A DNA stretch of 64,000 nt from Euclidia mi (Eukaryota > Arthropoda > Insecta > Lepidoptera > Erebidae): positions 74,446,450 to 74,510,449 of the forward strand of contig OX123187.2 in NCBI GenBank assembly GCA_944739405.2, given 5' to 3'. This document shows, piece by piece, positions 19,148 through 30,119 of the stretch. The translations under genes and the position numbers were made by a program. The notes beneath the pieces were generated by a model. The model was not told where the DNA came from. It was given only the letters and a program-made list of their open reading frames with translations, and ran no database searches. Within the stretch, counting starts at the first letter, position 1. Every line of letters begins with the position of its first letter.

Positions 19148-19400
19148 TTCTACCACATTCACACTACATCATCTAGTCCCAAACTAAGCAGAGCTTGTAC
19201 TATGGGTACTAGATAATGGATAAACATACATATTTAATTTTTTTTTTGTAAATTCATACATATTATACATAGAATCACCCAGACCAAGATAAACATCCAT
19301 GTATGTTTGTTGTCACAAATGTTTGACTTGAGCGGGAATCGAACCCGCGACCTTCGACGTAGCAGTAGCTTACACTCCCGCTACGCCAACCGGCCGCCGT
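19148..19400 (-). repeat. tRNA-derived SINE, minus strand
   Basis: The minus strand reads a tRNA-like head with B box GGTCGCGGGTTCGATTCCCGC (reverse of 19340-19362), followed by a body matching 57735-57930 in the other orientation. Shorter copies lie at 32670-32765 and 53040-53160. The surrounding sequence makes it a SINE, not a functional tRNA. Confidence 0.7.
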
Positions 19401-19520
19401 CAATTATGGCGCTATAAATATTCCAAAAGACAATTCGTAACCTATTATTACAAATTGTCTTTCGGATGGTCTGCTTATACACGAATAAGACTGGATTGTA
19501 ATGAACGGACTGACAAACGA

Positions 19521-19735
19521 AATCTTAATATATAAAATCCTTGCGTTACTGACTGACTGACAGACACGCTACAGCCGAAACTATTGGGCGCAGGAAGCTA
19601 AAATTTGGCATGTATGTTCCTTGGGGACCGTAGGGATGCACTAAGAAGGGATTTCCCGAAATTCCCACGGGATCGGCCAAAACGGGTAAATTAAAAAAAA
19701 TTCAGGCTTAGCTGCTGGCGTCCTCTAGTATATTC
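19521..19735 (+). mobile_element. Helitron-like non-autonomous element
   Basis: It starts near 'TAATATATAAAATCCTTGCG' and ends '...GCGTCCTCTAGT', with the CTAG terminus typical of Helitrons. The body matches 11508-11690. No Rep/helicase coding sequence is present. Confidence 0.5.
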
Positions 19736-19984
19736 TAAGAGTAAAAGTAGCGTCAGGATATATGACGTGTGCTGATTCCTCGTATCGACTTAAATGGATA
19801 TAAAACGACAGCCGAGATCGACGGTTTATCGTGTTCCCCGTAACACGATGCAAAGTAAAATATATTTCACATAATTTCTAAAATATATTTGTTATCCTCT
19901 TCATTCAGCTATCGCTGCTTCCATAAATAAGGTAAATAATAAAAATTGAATTACAAAATAGTTTGACACCACGGAGGGTACTTG

Positions 19985-20095
19985 TGTAAACGGTCGTCAT
20001 GTCGTTTGGTACTGAGGCGTTACGGATTCGATCCCTACACGAGACAACACTTTGTGTGTTCTACAAATCGATGTTTCGAGTTTCAGTATACTCGA
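19985..20095 (+). repeat. tRNA-like SINE fragment
   Basis: B-box-like GGATTCGATCCCT is followed by 'acaacactttgtgtgttctacaaatcgatgtttcgag'. Related sequence lies at 25685-25805 ('gcaacactttgcaaattgttgtttcgaatctg'). Confidence 0.5.
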
Positions 20096-20220
20096 TATTA
20101 AGGCTGCCCTCACATTGGGCGTTAGCGTCAACGCAGTGGCACCTCGGCGACGACGCTGCAGTGCCGTCGCGTCTACGTCGCGTTTGCCGAGCGTTATTCA
20201 AAAGACGAAAGCGTTCTCAA
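20096..20220. repeat. GC-rich palindrome-prone block, possible MITE
   Basis: A CpG-rich block with repeated GCGTC, GACG and GTCGCGTC motifs lies in AT-rich surroundings, similar in character to 2921-3083. Termini are not defined. Confidence 0.25.
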
Positions 20221-20617
20221 AGTTGAGTTTTATTGATGGACAAAGTAATTATGCATAGAACTAACCGTAAAATCGTAATGTGTTATAGGTACGTATGTGC
20301 CCAATATAGTAGTAATAATATTTTACGGCATTGAGAACAAAATAAATAATATTTAAAATATTCATACGACATACGCATTGAACAGTTACGCAAAAAGCAA
20401 TAAAAGGCCTGATATTAAATTTAAGTATCAATTCCTGTATAGATATTTGATACATTTTTATTCGTGTTTCTTTAAAAATGTAATCCAATGGAATGTTTTA
20501 CGCTTGCAAACGCTCTGTGACAGCTTTGTTTGCGCCAGCATTGAACAAATCTTTTGTCTGTTTCAATAATACTTTCCAAATGCATACAGTTTGGTTCTCT
20601 GCCTACTAGCGTAGGTA
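20221..20617. other. No recognised feature
   Basis: AT-rich sequence. Open frames on both strands here are short and unrelated to known families. Confidence 0.3.
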
Positions 20618-20790
20618 TCTATACTAATATTATAAAGCTGAAGCATTTTTTTGTTTGCTTGAAAGCACTTTACTCAGGGACTACTCGTTTGATTTGAAAA
20701 GTTATTTTTTGTGTTCGATTTTATCGAAGAAGGGGGAATATGGCATCACGCTATGAGTGACGAAAGTGAAACAGAGGCCCTAAATCACTC
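20618..20790 (+). repeat. Common lepidopteran 'tactaatattataaagctgaag' repeat, Helitron-like
   Basis: 'actaatattataaagctgaag...ctcagg.actactcg.ttgatttgaaaa' is a widespread lepidopteran non-autonomous element. The complementary orientation occurs at 35345-35735. Confidence 0.55.
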
Positions 20791-22185
20791 GGGTGTAACC
20801 TCACCTAACCGTGCTTAGCTAGTTATTTATACTTTGATAAAAATTGTACTTGAATTAGTAGCCAATTGTAATAATATAATCTATACAGAAACGACATCAA
20901 TTTTAAATAAAAATATTTGGATTATTACATTAAAATCCAAAAGAAATGTGGTCTAACACAGTTCTTTCAAGTCACTCAAATAATCTCTTTCTATTTTGGC
21001 CTTCGCGTATCTACTTTACCCTTGTATCTACTCTATACTTGTATGCAATGTTTTCGCTCTTTTGTTTACAATAGCTCGTGATAATCACGGATGGCCGTCG
21101 CACTGCTCGCGCATTATCAATTTCGTATGCAAAAACAGATGTCCATGTCTGCCTGCACTCTTATAACAGGAATGTAATTTTTTTTGTGTTTTATTTTTAA
21201 ACTTTACTCAATTTAATTTGGAACATTAGCGAAACATAATTTTATAACTGAAGCCTAATCTAATCTAATACAAAAAACATAAATCAAATCTAAAAAGTGA
21301 AAATATTTACAAGGTTTAGGCGTCGTAAAATGCCTCCGCATCAATGTCATCGGGTAACGTGCCCAGAAGGCTGGCAACATTGCAACGCTGGATGGCAATG
21401 CTGATTCTTTGAGCAAAGAATAAACCAGACTTGGTCGTATTATTCTTATTTAAAATAGTTGTTTATTTATTATTATTATTTATAAGATTTAGATCCAGGT
21501 TCAAATCTATCCTGGATACGGAATGGGATCAGAGTGTTTTTAGATTTGGCTTCAACAGTTTATCCCAATATTGTCAGAATTTATGTTCAGTAGTGTTTAT
21601 GGGTTTGGTTTCTGTGGCTTTAAATTCCTCAAACTGATGACACCAGTGCATATAATTTTTGTTCAGACTTTGCAACTTAAGTCAATTATGAACCATAAGG
21701 CCTCAAGAACAGTTTCTAACACAAACTGAATAGTCATTCGCAGACCGCCGTAACGACTAAATATCATACTCGAACTTTTTGCACCAACAACCTTTCCAAC
21801 TTATATAGTGAAACACATCCTTATCAAAACCGCGGCAGCCTCTCAAAGGTGAATTAAGATTAATCACTGTTGACAGTAGTTTGAGGTAGGCCCGATAATG
21901 GCCCCTTGAGCAACCCTTGTTATTCAACGTCGAAACTTAAACAAAGTCTGTCTCGTACATTGATTTGGACTCTTTGTTACTTAAAGGGGTAACGTATGTC
22001 CGAAGAATACGTCCCAGGCACGGAGTTAATCTTTGCTTTGAAGGAGAACGTGTGAGGTAATTATTTTAATTTGCTTGGAATGTCTTAGACACTAGGTAAA
22101 GAATAGGCAAGTGACACCAACATCTTGCCAAATATGGTTAGATCACATAGTTATTTACAGCCCACACCTTTTATATTTAATTTAT
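20791..22185. other. No supported gene
   Basis: Only short open frames; nothing recognised. Possible small palindromic sequence around 21080-21110. Confidence 0.35.
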
Positions 22186-22189
22186 ACGA

Positions 22190-22515
22190 GGCAGTGATAG
22201 CCTAGTTAGGATACCAACGGACTGCCATGCAGAGGGTATCGGGTTCGAATCCGCGGCGCGACCACTGACTTTTTGAAGTTATCTGCGTACAAAAATTTTA
22301 ACCATAGGTCCCGGCTTTCATAAATATCTTTGATAGTCGTTTCGGAGATTCAGCACCCTCAAATAAACTGATACTTGTCTAAACGATGGAATATCGCTAT
22401 CCCTTTGGGTTGTAGAGGTCAAACGGCAGTCGCTCTGTGGAAAAGCTGATATTCTGATATATCTAGTTAGACTAGTAAGTGCAACCGAGAGAGCGGTAGG
22501 ACGATGATGATGATG
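22190..22515 (+). repeat. tRNA-derived SINE
   Basis: The head has A-box-like TAGCCTAGTTAGGA and B box GGGTTCGAATCC. The body 'ttgatagtcgtttcggagattcagcaccctcaaataaactgatac' matches 29730-30103. It ends in a GATGATGATGATGA tail. Confidence 0.75.
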
Positions 22516-22631
22516 ACTTTGTATATTTATTTTGTTGGAGTGGATCTCCAACAAATAAAAAAATTAAAAAACATATTGTACAAAAAAGCCTTTTTTAAAA
22601 CAACTAACAATACCTGTAAGTCTGTGAATTC

Positions 22632-24236
22632 ATGTATCTCGATCTATCTAAACCAGCATCCTCTATTGCCACCGTAAATAACTTCTTTGCTGAGATCGGT
22701 AGAAACCTAGCATCCTCAATTAAACTCACTGAAGACGTAACCAACGCAAGCAATGAACATAGATTGAGCCATTCTATGGGTCTACGGCCTATTGACGACA
22801 CCGAAGTAAGCTCTATCATCTTGAATTTACGTAATGACAGTGCAACCGGCAGTGACGGTATATCTACTCGATTTATTAAAGCCGCTAGGCTACATCTTAT
22901 CCAACCGATCACGCATGTTCTGAACCTATGCCTTTCAAATGGTATAGTCCCAAATATATTTAAAAAAGATCTGGTTCATCCAATTCACAAGGGTGGAAGC
23001 CGAGACAACGTATCCAATTATAGGCCTATATCCGTCCTTACCACTTTATCGAAAATATTTGAAAAGGCCCTTAACGCCAGACTAGTCAATTACCTTGAGA
23101 AATATCATATTTTGGCTTCTAACCAGTATGGATTTAGAATGAAAATGTCTACGGAAGACGCTGTTTTGGGTCTCTCAAACATTATCATCGAGAATCTGGA
23201 TAACAAAATCAAAACAATTGGAGTTTTTCTAGATCTATCAAAAGCCTTCGACACAGTGTCGGTTTCCATCCTTCTGGGTAAAATAGAACAGATTGGCATA
23301 AGAGGAATAGCTCAGGACCTCTTTAGGAGCTATCTCACCGGGCGCTCTCAGTGTACCAAAATTCAAAACGTCATAAGCGGAGATGCTGATTTGGGCGATT
23401 TCGGAGTCCCTCAGGGTAGCGCGCTCTCTCCTACCTTGTTTCTAATATATGTTAACGAGCTCTGTAGGCTTCAAATCCCCGAGTGTAAGAACTTTGCCTA
23501 CGCAGATGACACCGCTTTATTAATCGAGGGGAACACCTGGGAGGAAGCTCAAATCAACGCTGAAAACGCACTGCGAGTGGTTATGACGTGGTTTGCGTGC
23601 AATCTGCTAACATTAAATGTATCAAAAAATAAATATTTAGCTTTTTCCCATGGTTCTTCCTCGCAACCTACCCCACTCACCATCAAAGCTCACACATGCG
23701 TGCCTCACCAGTCCTTAAACTGCGATTGTCAGGATATTACTCGCGCAGATCATATTAAGTACCTCGGGGTCTACCTTGACAGCACAATGAGCTGGACAAA
23801 ACATCTAGATGTCCTTAAAGGTCGCATTCGTAAGCTCATATTTACATTTAAGACTCTGAGAACAGTCATGCCAGCTAACTCACTGAAAACTGTTTATTGC
23901 GCCCTTGCTCAATCGCTTATTAGTTATTGCATACCTGTATGGGGAGGTACATTTTCTACCATATTACTAAATGTGGAAAGAGCGCAAAGAGCAGTTTTGA
24001 AAGTTATGATGTACAAACCAATATTTTATTCTACTGCTCTGCTTTATGAGGAATGCAAAGTGCTGTCCGTACGTCAACTATTCGTATATAAAGTTATTTT
24101 CAGACAGCATGCTTCCCTACCGTACAACCCCAAACTAAATGAAAGCAAACGAATCAAACACAAAATATACCCTAATATCAGCCGGCTCCGCGATTGCCAC
24201 CAGACATTATTACATCCTTGGCCCTCGCCTGTATAA
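22632..24236 (+). pseudogene. LINE reverse transcriptase (endonuclease missing)
   Basis: This 534-residue open frame carries the RT blocks in order. They are an N-terminal region with VNNFFAEIGRNL; SNYRPISVLTTLSKIFEKAL (residues about 128-147); LDLSKAFD with the first catalytic Asp (200-207); GVPQGSALSPTLFLIYVNEL (258-277); and the YADD box (290-293). The thumb and a cysteine-containing C-terminal region follow. A full-length element would have about 350-450 residues of APE endonuclease upstream, which is absent. The first ATG is simply the first in frame after TAA at 22617. Near 24195-24230 the C-terminal motif continues in another frame (24139-24360), so one indel has broken the protein. 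Confidence 0.8.
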
Positions 24237-24360
24237 CCACGCGAGTAAAATTCTAAATATATATCCAATGCAAATGACGGCATGCAAAAAATCTGTGTTT
24301 AACTGGCTTCTAAGCCTCTCGTATAGTGATACCGAAAATCTGCTTCGAAAACCAATTTAA
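24139..24360 (+). pseudogene. LINE C-terminal tail in shifted frame
   Basis: The frame reads ATRHYYILGPRLYNHASKIL, the usual last conserved block of this LINE type, and stops at 24358-24360. It is displaced by a frameshift from the RT frame ending at 24236. Confidence 0.7.
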
Positions 24361-24362
24361 TT

Positions 24363-24376
24363 TCAAACACACACGC

Positions 24377-24428
<52 letters not shown>
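24363..24428. repeat. AC/GC dinucleotide microsatellite
   Basis: Nearly pure (CA)n with a central (GC)n interruption, directly after the LINE stop codon. Confidence 0.95.
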
Positions 24429-24430
<2 letters not shown>

Positions 24431-24720
24431 TAGACTACACTCACTTACTTATTTTAATTTCACTCTTTTCATCACAGTCATGTACAATGGTACTATTTGC
24501 GTAATTATATCTTTATGTCTGCTCTTTCAATAATACACTTAATTTTGTAAATTTAAAAGGGGTGGTGGCCTGATGTCCTAAAATACAGGTTTCGACCTAG
24601 TTTGGGCATCAGTCTCCCACATTCAAATTGTCTACATGTGTAATGTAAGCTTAACTTTAAGATTTAACATTGTAATGTAGTGAGAAATAAATACATTTTT
24701 AATTTAATTTAATTTAGAAC

Positions 24721-25435
24721 CAAGTTTCAAGTATACAATATACTAACTTATCAAAATGATATTAATTGAATTTTTGTAATTAATGGTCAATCATATATAC
24801 GTCGATCAAATACCTACATTGATCAATGAATAGCACTTGTCAGAGACATAAAACAAAATCTAAGAGACAGGTGCAGGCAACTTATGATTTGAGAAATATC
24901 GACCCAACTAAGAATATAATCAAAAAACCTTTTTTACGTTTGTTTCGAATTCTGTGTCAATAAAATCATTCTAGTCAACTTTCCTAGAGAGTTGACTGAA
25001 TGATTTAGCAACTATTTAATAATTTAAGTTGTTTGAGCCAAAGAAATAAATATAAACTGAAGCAAATACTTATGGTATTTTGAAGAAAACACCATGTTCA
25101 GTCTAAACAACTCAACGTTTATTTCAATTATCACAGGTACACTTTTATACAACACTACTTTTGCACATCACACACTGTTACAATAATTCCCGCTTGCTAC
25201 TTCGTAGTCTGAGAGTTGTTATAAGTTTGACTGTGGCGTCCTTTTTCTTCTTTCACTTCGTCTCGTCTCTCTTCATAATAATCAAAAAGAGTGGGTAGTG
25301 AAGGAAGTGAGGTACGCGCTGACGTATAGGCCATAAATCATTTGAGTGTTTATAAAATAATTCTCGTAATTAATATTAAACTAAACCAAAAATATGACAG
25401 TATAAATTTTATTGTTGCCATTAGAAGAGGATAAT
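24721..25435. other. No recognised feature
   Basis: AT-rich sequence, no supported gene or repeat. Confidence 0.35.
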
Positions 25436-25439
25436 ATTT

Positions 25440-25680
25440 GACTACCTCCGTGATCCAGTGGATAGCATATACTATGTCTGCTGATCGGTCCTGCCTCCGA
25501 TTTCCGGGACAGGCAAAAGTGTTACCTTGTTTGTCCGGATTCTCCGTAGCAGCACGGAGTGTGCCCGGTAAATAGTCTGGCCCCCTATTATGTGGGAACT
25601 AAAATTCATAAGGCGAAATATGGGTGTTCAATAATACCTCTGCCTACACCTCTGGGGTTACAGGCGTGACGCTAAAAAAA
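25440..25680 (+). repeat. tRNA-derived SINE (second family)
   Basis: It has a tRNA-like start ('gatccagtggatagc...') and a body with 'ccgggacaggcaaaagtgttacc', 'cacggagtgtgcccggta' and 'cctctgcctaca.ctctggggttacaggcgtga'. The same element in reverse lies at 62637-62895. Confidence 0.65.
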
Positions 25681-25682
25681 GA

Positions 25683-25810
25683 CTGCATGATAGACACAGT
25701 GGCTTAAGATGTTGCTTCGTCATATAGCACCGCACCAAGTATCCTGGGTTGGATTCTCACACGTAGCAACACTTTGCAAATTGTTGTTTCGAATCTGTTA
25801 AAACAAAATT
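25683..25810 (+). repeat. tRNA-like SINE fragment
   Basis: Tail motif related to 19985-20095, with a B-box-like GGGTTGGATTCTCAC. Degenerate. Confidence 0.4.
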
Positions 25811-25953
25811 AAACAAGTGTAATAATGTTATATGCACATGTTTTTCACATATTTTATTAAAGTGTTCCAAAACTGACAAAGTTGATTTATTAAATTTCTA
25901 CATTGCACAACTTTATGAATAACAAATTATTTAAAATTATCATAACTCGATGT

Positions 25954-26794
25954 TTAACCCTAGAGTGCTCGCGCTATAAGCATTTTGCCACCCGCGGCAA
26001 AAATAAAATTATTTCATACACGATGCATTTGACTGTTTTTTTATTTAGTTGAAATACTATTAGTTTTATTTGTTTAAAATGTTGTTTTGATATAAATATC
26101 GTAGTAATTTGTTATATTTTTGGGCGATTATTCTTTTTGTTTATTAAACAAATATTTTTTTTTAGGTAAGCAAAATAAACAAGCATAATTCGCACGCACA
26201 AAAATTTGAGTGGTTGGAAGAAGAGACGGATTTGGTAGAAGCTGGTGCAAGCTGTTCTAAAGTAGAGTAGAATTTTGCAGAAATAGCTGAGAAACCAAAT
26301 CGCCTGGTTTGTGCCACTGGAACAACAAAATAGACCCTCGGGTAGAGAAGGTATAGGTGGAGTATGTCCATCCAATAAACAAATAAGAACCAAAAAAAGG
26401 TGCAATAGATGCGCAAAGTTACTGTGCAACAAACATTGTATATTCATGTGTCAAGACTGTTTTGCTGAAGTATATATCGTTTATGTTGAAAACGTTTAAT
26501 TTGTTATTAAGTCTTATTTTCCATGTTTTATGTGGGTTAAGGTAAAGATATTGTTAAAATTAAAAAAAAAATATACCTAAAACATCCCAAAGCATTTTTT
26601 CATACACAATAAGTAAAAAACTAAAATAAATGTTACTTTCTGAAAGTGTATGTTTTATTCCGTCTTTTTAAAATTATTGTAAATTTATTTGACTACAATT
26701 AAACAAAACAAAATATGATTGAGTATGGGCGGCAAAATGCTCCCCGCGTGATCCCTCATTGTTGCATGGAAATGCGCGACTACTCTAGGGTTAA
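25954..26794 (+). mobile_element. piggyBac-like remnant, second copy/family
   Basis: TTAA at 25954-25957 and 26791-26794 flank CCCTAGAGTGCTCGCGC (25958) and GCGCGACTACTCTAGGG (ending 26790), which match at 15 of 17 positions in inverted orientation. A C-terminal transposase fragment is on the plus strand. The terminal CCCTAGAGT is shared with the element at 4860-5818. Confidence 0.8.
26290..26499 (+). pseudogene. piggyBac-like transposase C-terminal cysteine-rich domain
   Basis: The frame ends with RTKKRCNRCAKLLCNKHC followed by a further C-x2-C pair and a stop at 26497-26499. This C-x2-C...C-x3-H-C...C-x2-C array is the zinc-binding C-terminal domain that binds terminal repeats in piggyBac transposases. 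Everything upstream of it, including the catalytic core, is deleted or decayed. Confidence 0.65.
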
Positions 26795-27295
26795 AGAAAG
26801 CTAAAAGAATAGGAACAGCACAAATTAAATGCACACCGTATTTAAATTTACTTGTTTTACTGGTTTAATGTACTTGTAAATACATTGTATAACACAGGAA
26901 AGTCCGGAGTGTGACAACTAAAGTATTAGTAACCATTGATAACAAGTCAACCGTAGTTAATCAGAAGTTTATTGACAAATTCGAATAAAGATAACTGCTT
27001 TCCGTTTGCTTTTTTACCATTACATGTCGTGGGCTAAATAATTTAACAACCTGAACACCATTTTAGAAGTGGCTGGATCCATTGTATAGATACAACGTTC
27101 TTTCATTTTAACGTAGCGCCACATCTGTTGAATGCAGAGCCTTGCTCATTTCAAAATGGATGGGTTGGCTCGACAATAGTGGTATTACCCTGCAGCAGTA
27201 TATCGACGTAAAGTTACAGTATCTATACTGTTTCATTTCGTTCGGTAAATGAGACAGCCGGACGCTCTATTCCCTTTTCCTTCTCCCTCATCTCG
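26795..27295. other. No recognised feature
   Basis: AT-rich sequence, no supported gene. Confidence 0.35.
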
Positions 27296-27299
27296 TTCC

Positions 27300-27395
27300 T
27301 CCTCCTATTTTTTTCGATGCAATGGGTCGACAACGCATCTGTTCCTGCTTGTGTGGCGATGCATTTGCTTGTTTGCCTCCATGGAAATAAATCCA
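27300..27395 (+). repeat. LINE 3'-tail fragment common in Lepidoptera
   Basis: 'aatgggtcgacaacgcatctg...tggcgatgcatttgcttgtttgcctcc..ggaaataaa' has the form of a widespread lepidopteran LINE 3' end. Recognised from memory of the family, not from another copy in the window. Confidence 0.4.
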
Positions 27396-29713
27396 GCAGT
27401 CATGCTACGGTGGGTTCTCTTTTATTAAACACAACTCTCCGTTGCGAACATAATCCAAAGTTAATCATGAAGTCTAGTAACTTCGAGTTATAATATCAAT
27501 GCCAAGTCGGAAAAGATACATAATACGCCCAAAGCCTAAACCAAAAGTAGTATGCGAATCCAAGAAACTGAGCATTATAAAAGCAAGATCGTCAGATTTC
27601 AGTGGTGTGCCAATTATCACATAACTTCTTAAGTGTTAGGGTCGAACCACATGTCGAACGAGCTCTATTAAGTTGGTTAAGTTCAAGTTTCATACAATAA
27701 CGTGCTTAATAATATTATAAGTAATACTAAACTGCCCTTCGGAAGTTTGAAGTAAATTCTACGGCCACAGTGTAGGTGCATCAGTTTGGAAATTTGGTTT
27801 ATTATAACGTTTTGATGTCCTCTTACGAATGTTCACATTTGATAGTTTTTATTTTGGATTTTATGCACAATGCAATTAAGAACTTATGTAACTATAATAC
27901 TATTATGGTTTGCATATTACTGTTAAATTCTGATCATTAGTACGGATTCATAACGCATACGTAGATAAGATGATACACAGTATCCGATAAGTTTTAACAC
28001 AATCAACGTTATCCACTCTGGGCAGTTTTCTCGACATCTTCATAAACAATATCCACTCATTGAGATTTTGCGCGATCTACACGACTTTGTCTTAAACTGA
28101 TTTTATGTTCAACGTGACATGACTTACACGTTATAATCTAAGGGTGAAGTGTTATACCATTTATCATATCTGCTATCTTTTTGCCCGTTTAAATATTTAC
28201 ATACAAATTTTACTCACAAGTAGGTATTTGTAATACCGCTGAATTCAATATTCTATTCCATCCATTTTTTAGAGGTTTTAGATTCATGTTTGAAATAAGC
28301 CCAATACAAAATATGTCAAACATGTATCTCGAATCTCCAAATCCACGGATAGGTCGAATATTAAAACCAGCCGATAATAAATCAAATCTTAATCCATTGA
28401 CATACCGCTTTCACCTACACTGTGGTTGACTCTTCTCTGCTACACATAATCTGCTTAGTTATGGAATATTAAGTTTGTGCTCACTCGAGAGGCGGCCTAT
28501 CATGGGATTTACCGTTCGCTGACAGATGACGTCATCAGAACTAATTAGAATAATTGCGTTTATGTTTGAGACTGATGTACACAATTATATGTGTTAGATT
28601 TGTAGAGCAAATTGTGTGGGAGAATTTGATCGTGCTTAGCGTTGTTCTTGATGAATGCGTAATATTGCCATAGACGAGATTTTGATGAACGCTTCCTGAA
28701 TTTAAAGCGATTGTAACTATATTTACATTGACGAGTAAAGTTGTTTGATGGGAGTTGCAAAATGTTTTGGTATTGGCTGGCTATAACATTGTTATGAGAA
28801 TAGTTTATTTAGGCAATACTTAGGTTTCGTTTATTTGACCAGGCGCTTCGTATTTCAATTATCAATTGTTAAACTCTTTCAAAATTTTAGAGGGTCTCAT
28901 TGGTTTTCTTGTCCATGGACCTTACCCAATTTAAACTAAAACTAGAATCAGTGTTGTTTACACTGTCTCTGCAGTATTCACAAAAGCATATTTAAACGTT
29001 AACCAACGTAGTAACTTTTTTATATAAGTACCATTTTAAGTATGCATATTATTCCAAAGTTTCAAATTATGGTATAGTCTCGGATAGCTTATGATTTTGG
29101 ATCAGTCTATTAACGTGATTAACATCCACAGTATAAACTTGTATGAAGTTTACAAATTTCTAATGTGTAAAATCGTTAATTTGAATATTTGGAAAGCATT
29201 GACCCTATAAATTGATAATGAAGTCATATGAGAATGTTTTTGAACTTCAATATTTAAATTGACTTTGAATATTAAATTATTAGTTCATAAACTTGTTTAT
29301 CATATTAATAATTCCAACACCACACAGTAAAGTTTTTAACAAAAATAAAGCAATCTCAAATTAATTGCCTTTAATGACACAGCAGTCTGACCTACGAAGT
29401 TTAAGGTCGACTCATGCTGAAAAACAAGAGCTTATGATACAAACTTTTATGCGTAAATGTACTAAAGATATAACTTATTGTCTTCATAATAAAATTTAGG
29501 TAATGGAAAATGTTGTTTCGTAGAGGTCAAAAGGAATTTGAAAAGTCTTATAAAGTTACAGACGGATAAAAATAATCATAAATTATTTTTGACCTAGGGT
29601 AAAGGTTTTGCGATTGTCACTACATTTATTTCTGGTGTTTTATTCACTACAAAATGTTTGTGCTTTTGCCCATCTTGTTTTTACTCACTCTCAATGAAGG
29701 AATTTACGATAAT
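27396..29713. other. No supported gene
   Basis: 2.3 kb of AT-rich sequence. I see only short chance frames and no repeat matched elsewhere in the window. Confidence 0.35.
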
Positions 29714-30119
29714 ACTCTCTGTGGTATTTGTAGGCAGCGATAGCCTAGTGGATATACCAACAGACTGCCATGCAGAGGGTATCGGGTTCGAATCCACGGC
29801 ACGCACCAATGACTTTTCGGAGTTATGTGCGTATTGAATTGTTAATTATCGCTTGCCCCGTGCCTCGGAGAGCACGTTAAGCCGTCGGTCCCGGTTGTCA
29901 TGAAGATCTTTGACAGTCGTTACAGGGCGTCAGTACTTTCTAAATAAACTGACACTAGTCTAAACCATGGAATATGGCTATCCCTTCGGGTTGCGGAGGT
30001 CAGACAGGCAGTCGCTCCGAGGAAAAGCTAATATTCAGCCAAATCCGGTTAGACTAGAAAGCAAACCCCAGATTGAAACTGGGATAACGCTAGGAGAAAG
30101 AAGACTCTCTGTGGTATTT
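29714..30119 (+). repeat. Full-length tRNA-derived SINE with 16-bp target duplication
   Basis: The element 29730-30103 is flanked by ACTCTCTGTGGTATTT at 29714-29729 and 30104-30119. The head carries A-box-like TAGCCTAGTGGA and B box GGGTTCGAATCC, typical of RNA polymerase III promoters. The body matches 22190-22515, 3720-3880 (reverse) and 33200-33440 (reverse). Confidence 0.85.

Larger units (their letters stand above)
22600..24720 (+). mobile_element. 5'-truncated APE-type LINE with nearly intact reverse transcriptase
   Basis: It contains a 534-codon RT frame and a C-terminal frame shifted relative to it, then an AC/GC microsatellite, then a 3' UTR ending in repeated AATTT units (24699-24716). 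The endonuclease half is missing. Low decay suggests fairly recent activity of the family. Jockey/CR1-type by motif; the clade is not fixed. Confidence 0.85.

Noticed and set aside
19320..19400. A tRNA gene on the minus strand
   Set aside because: The B box is good but the sequence continues into a repeat body found in three other places, and no acceptor stem closes. It is a SINE head.
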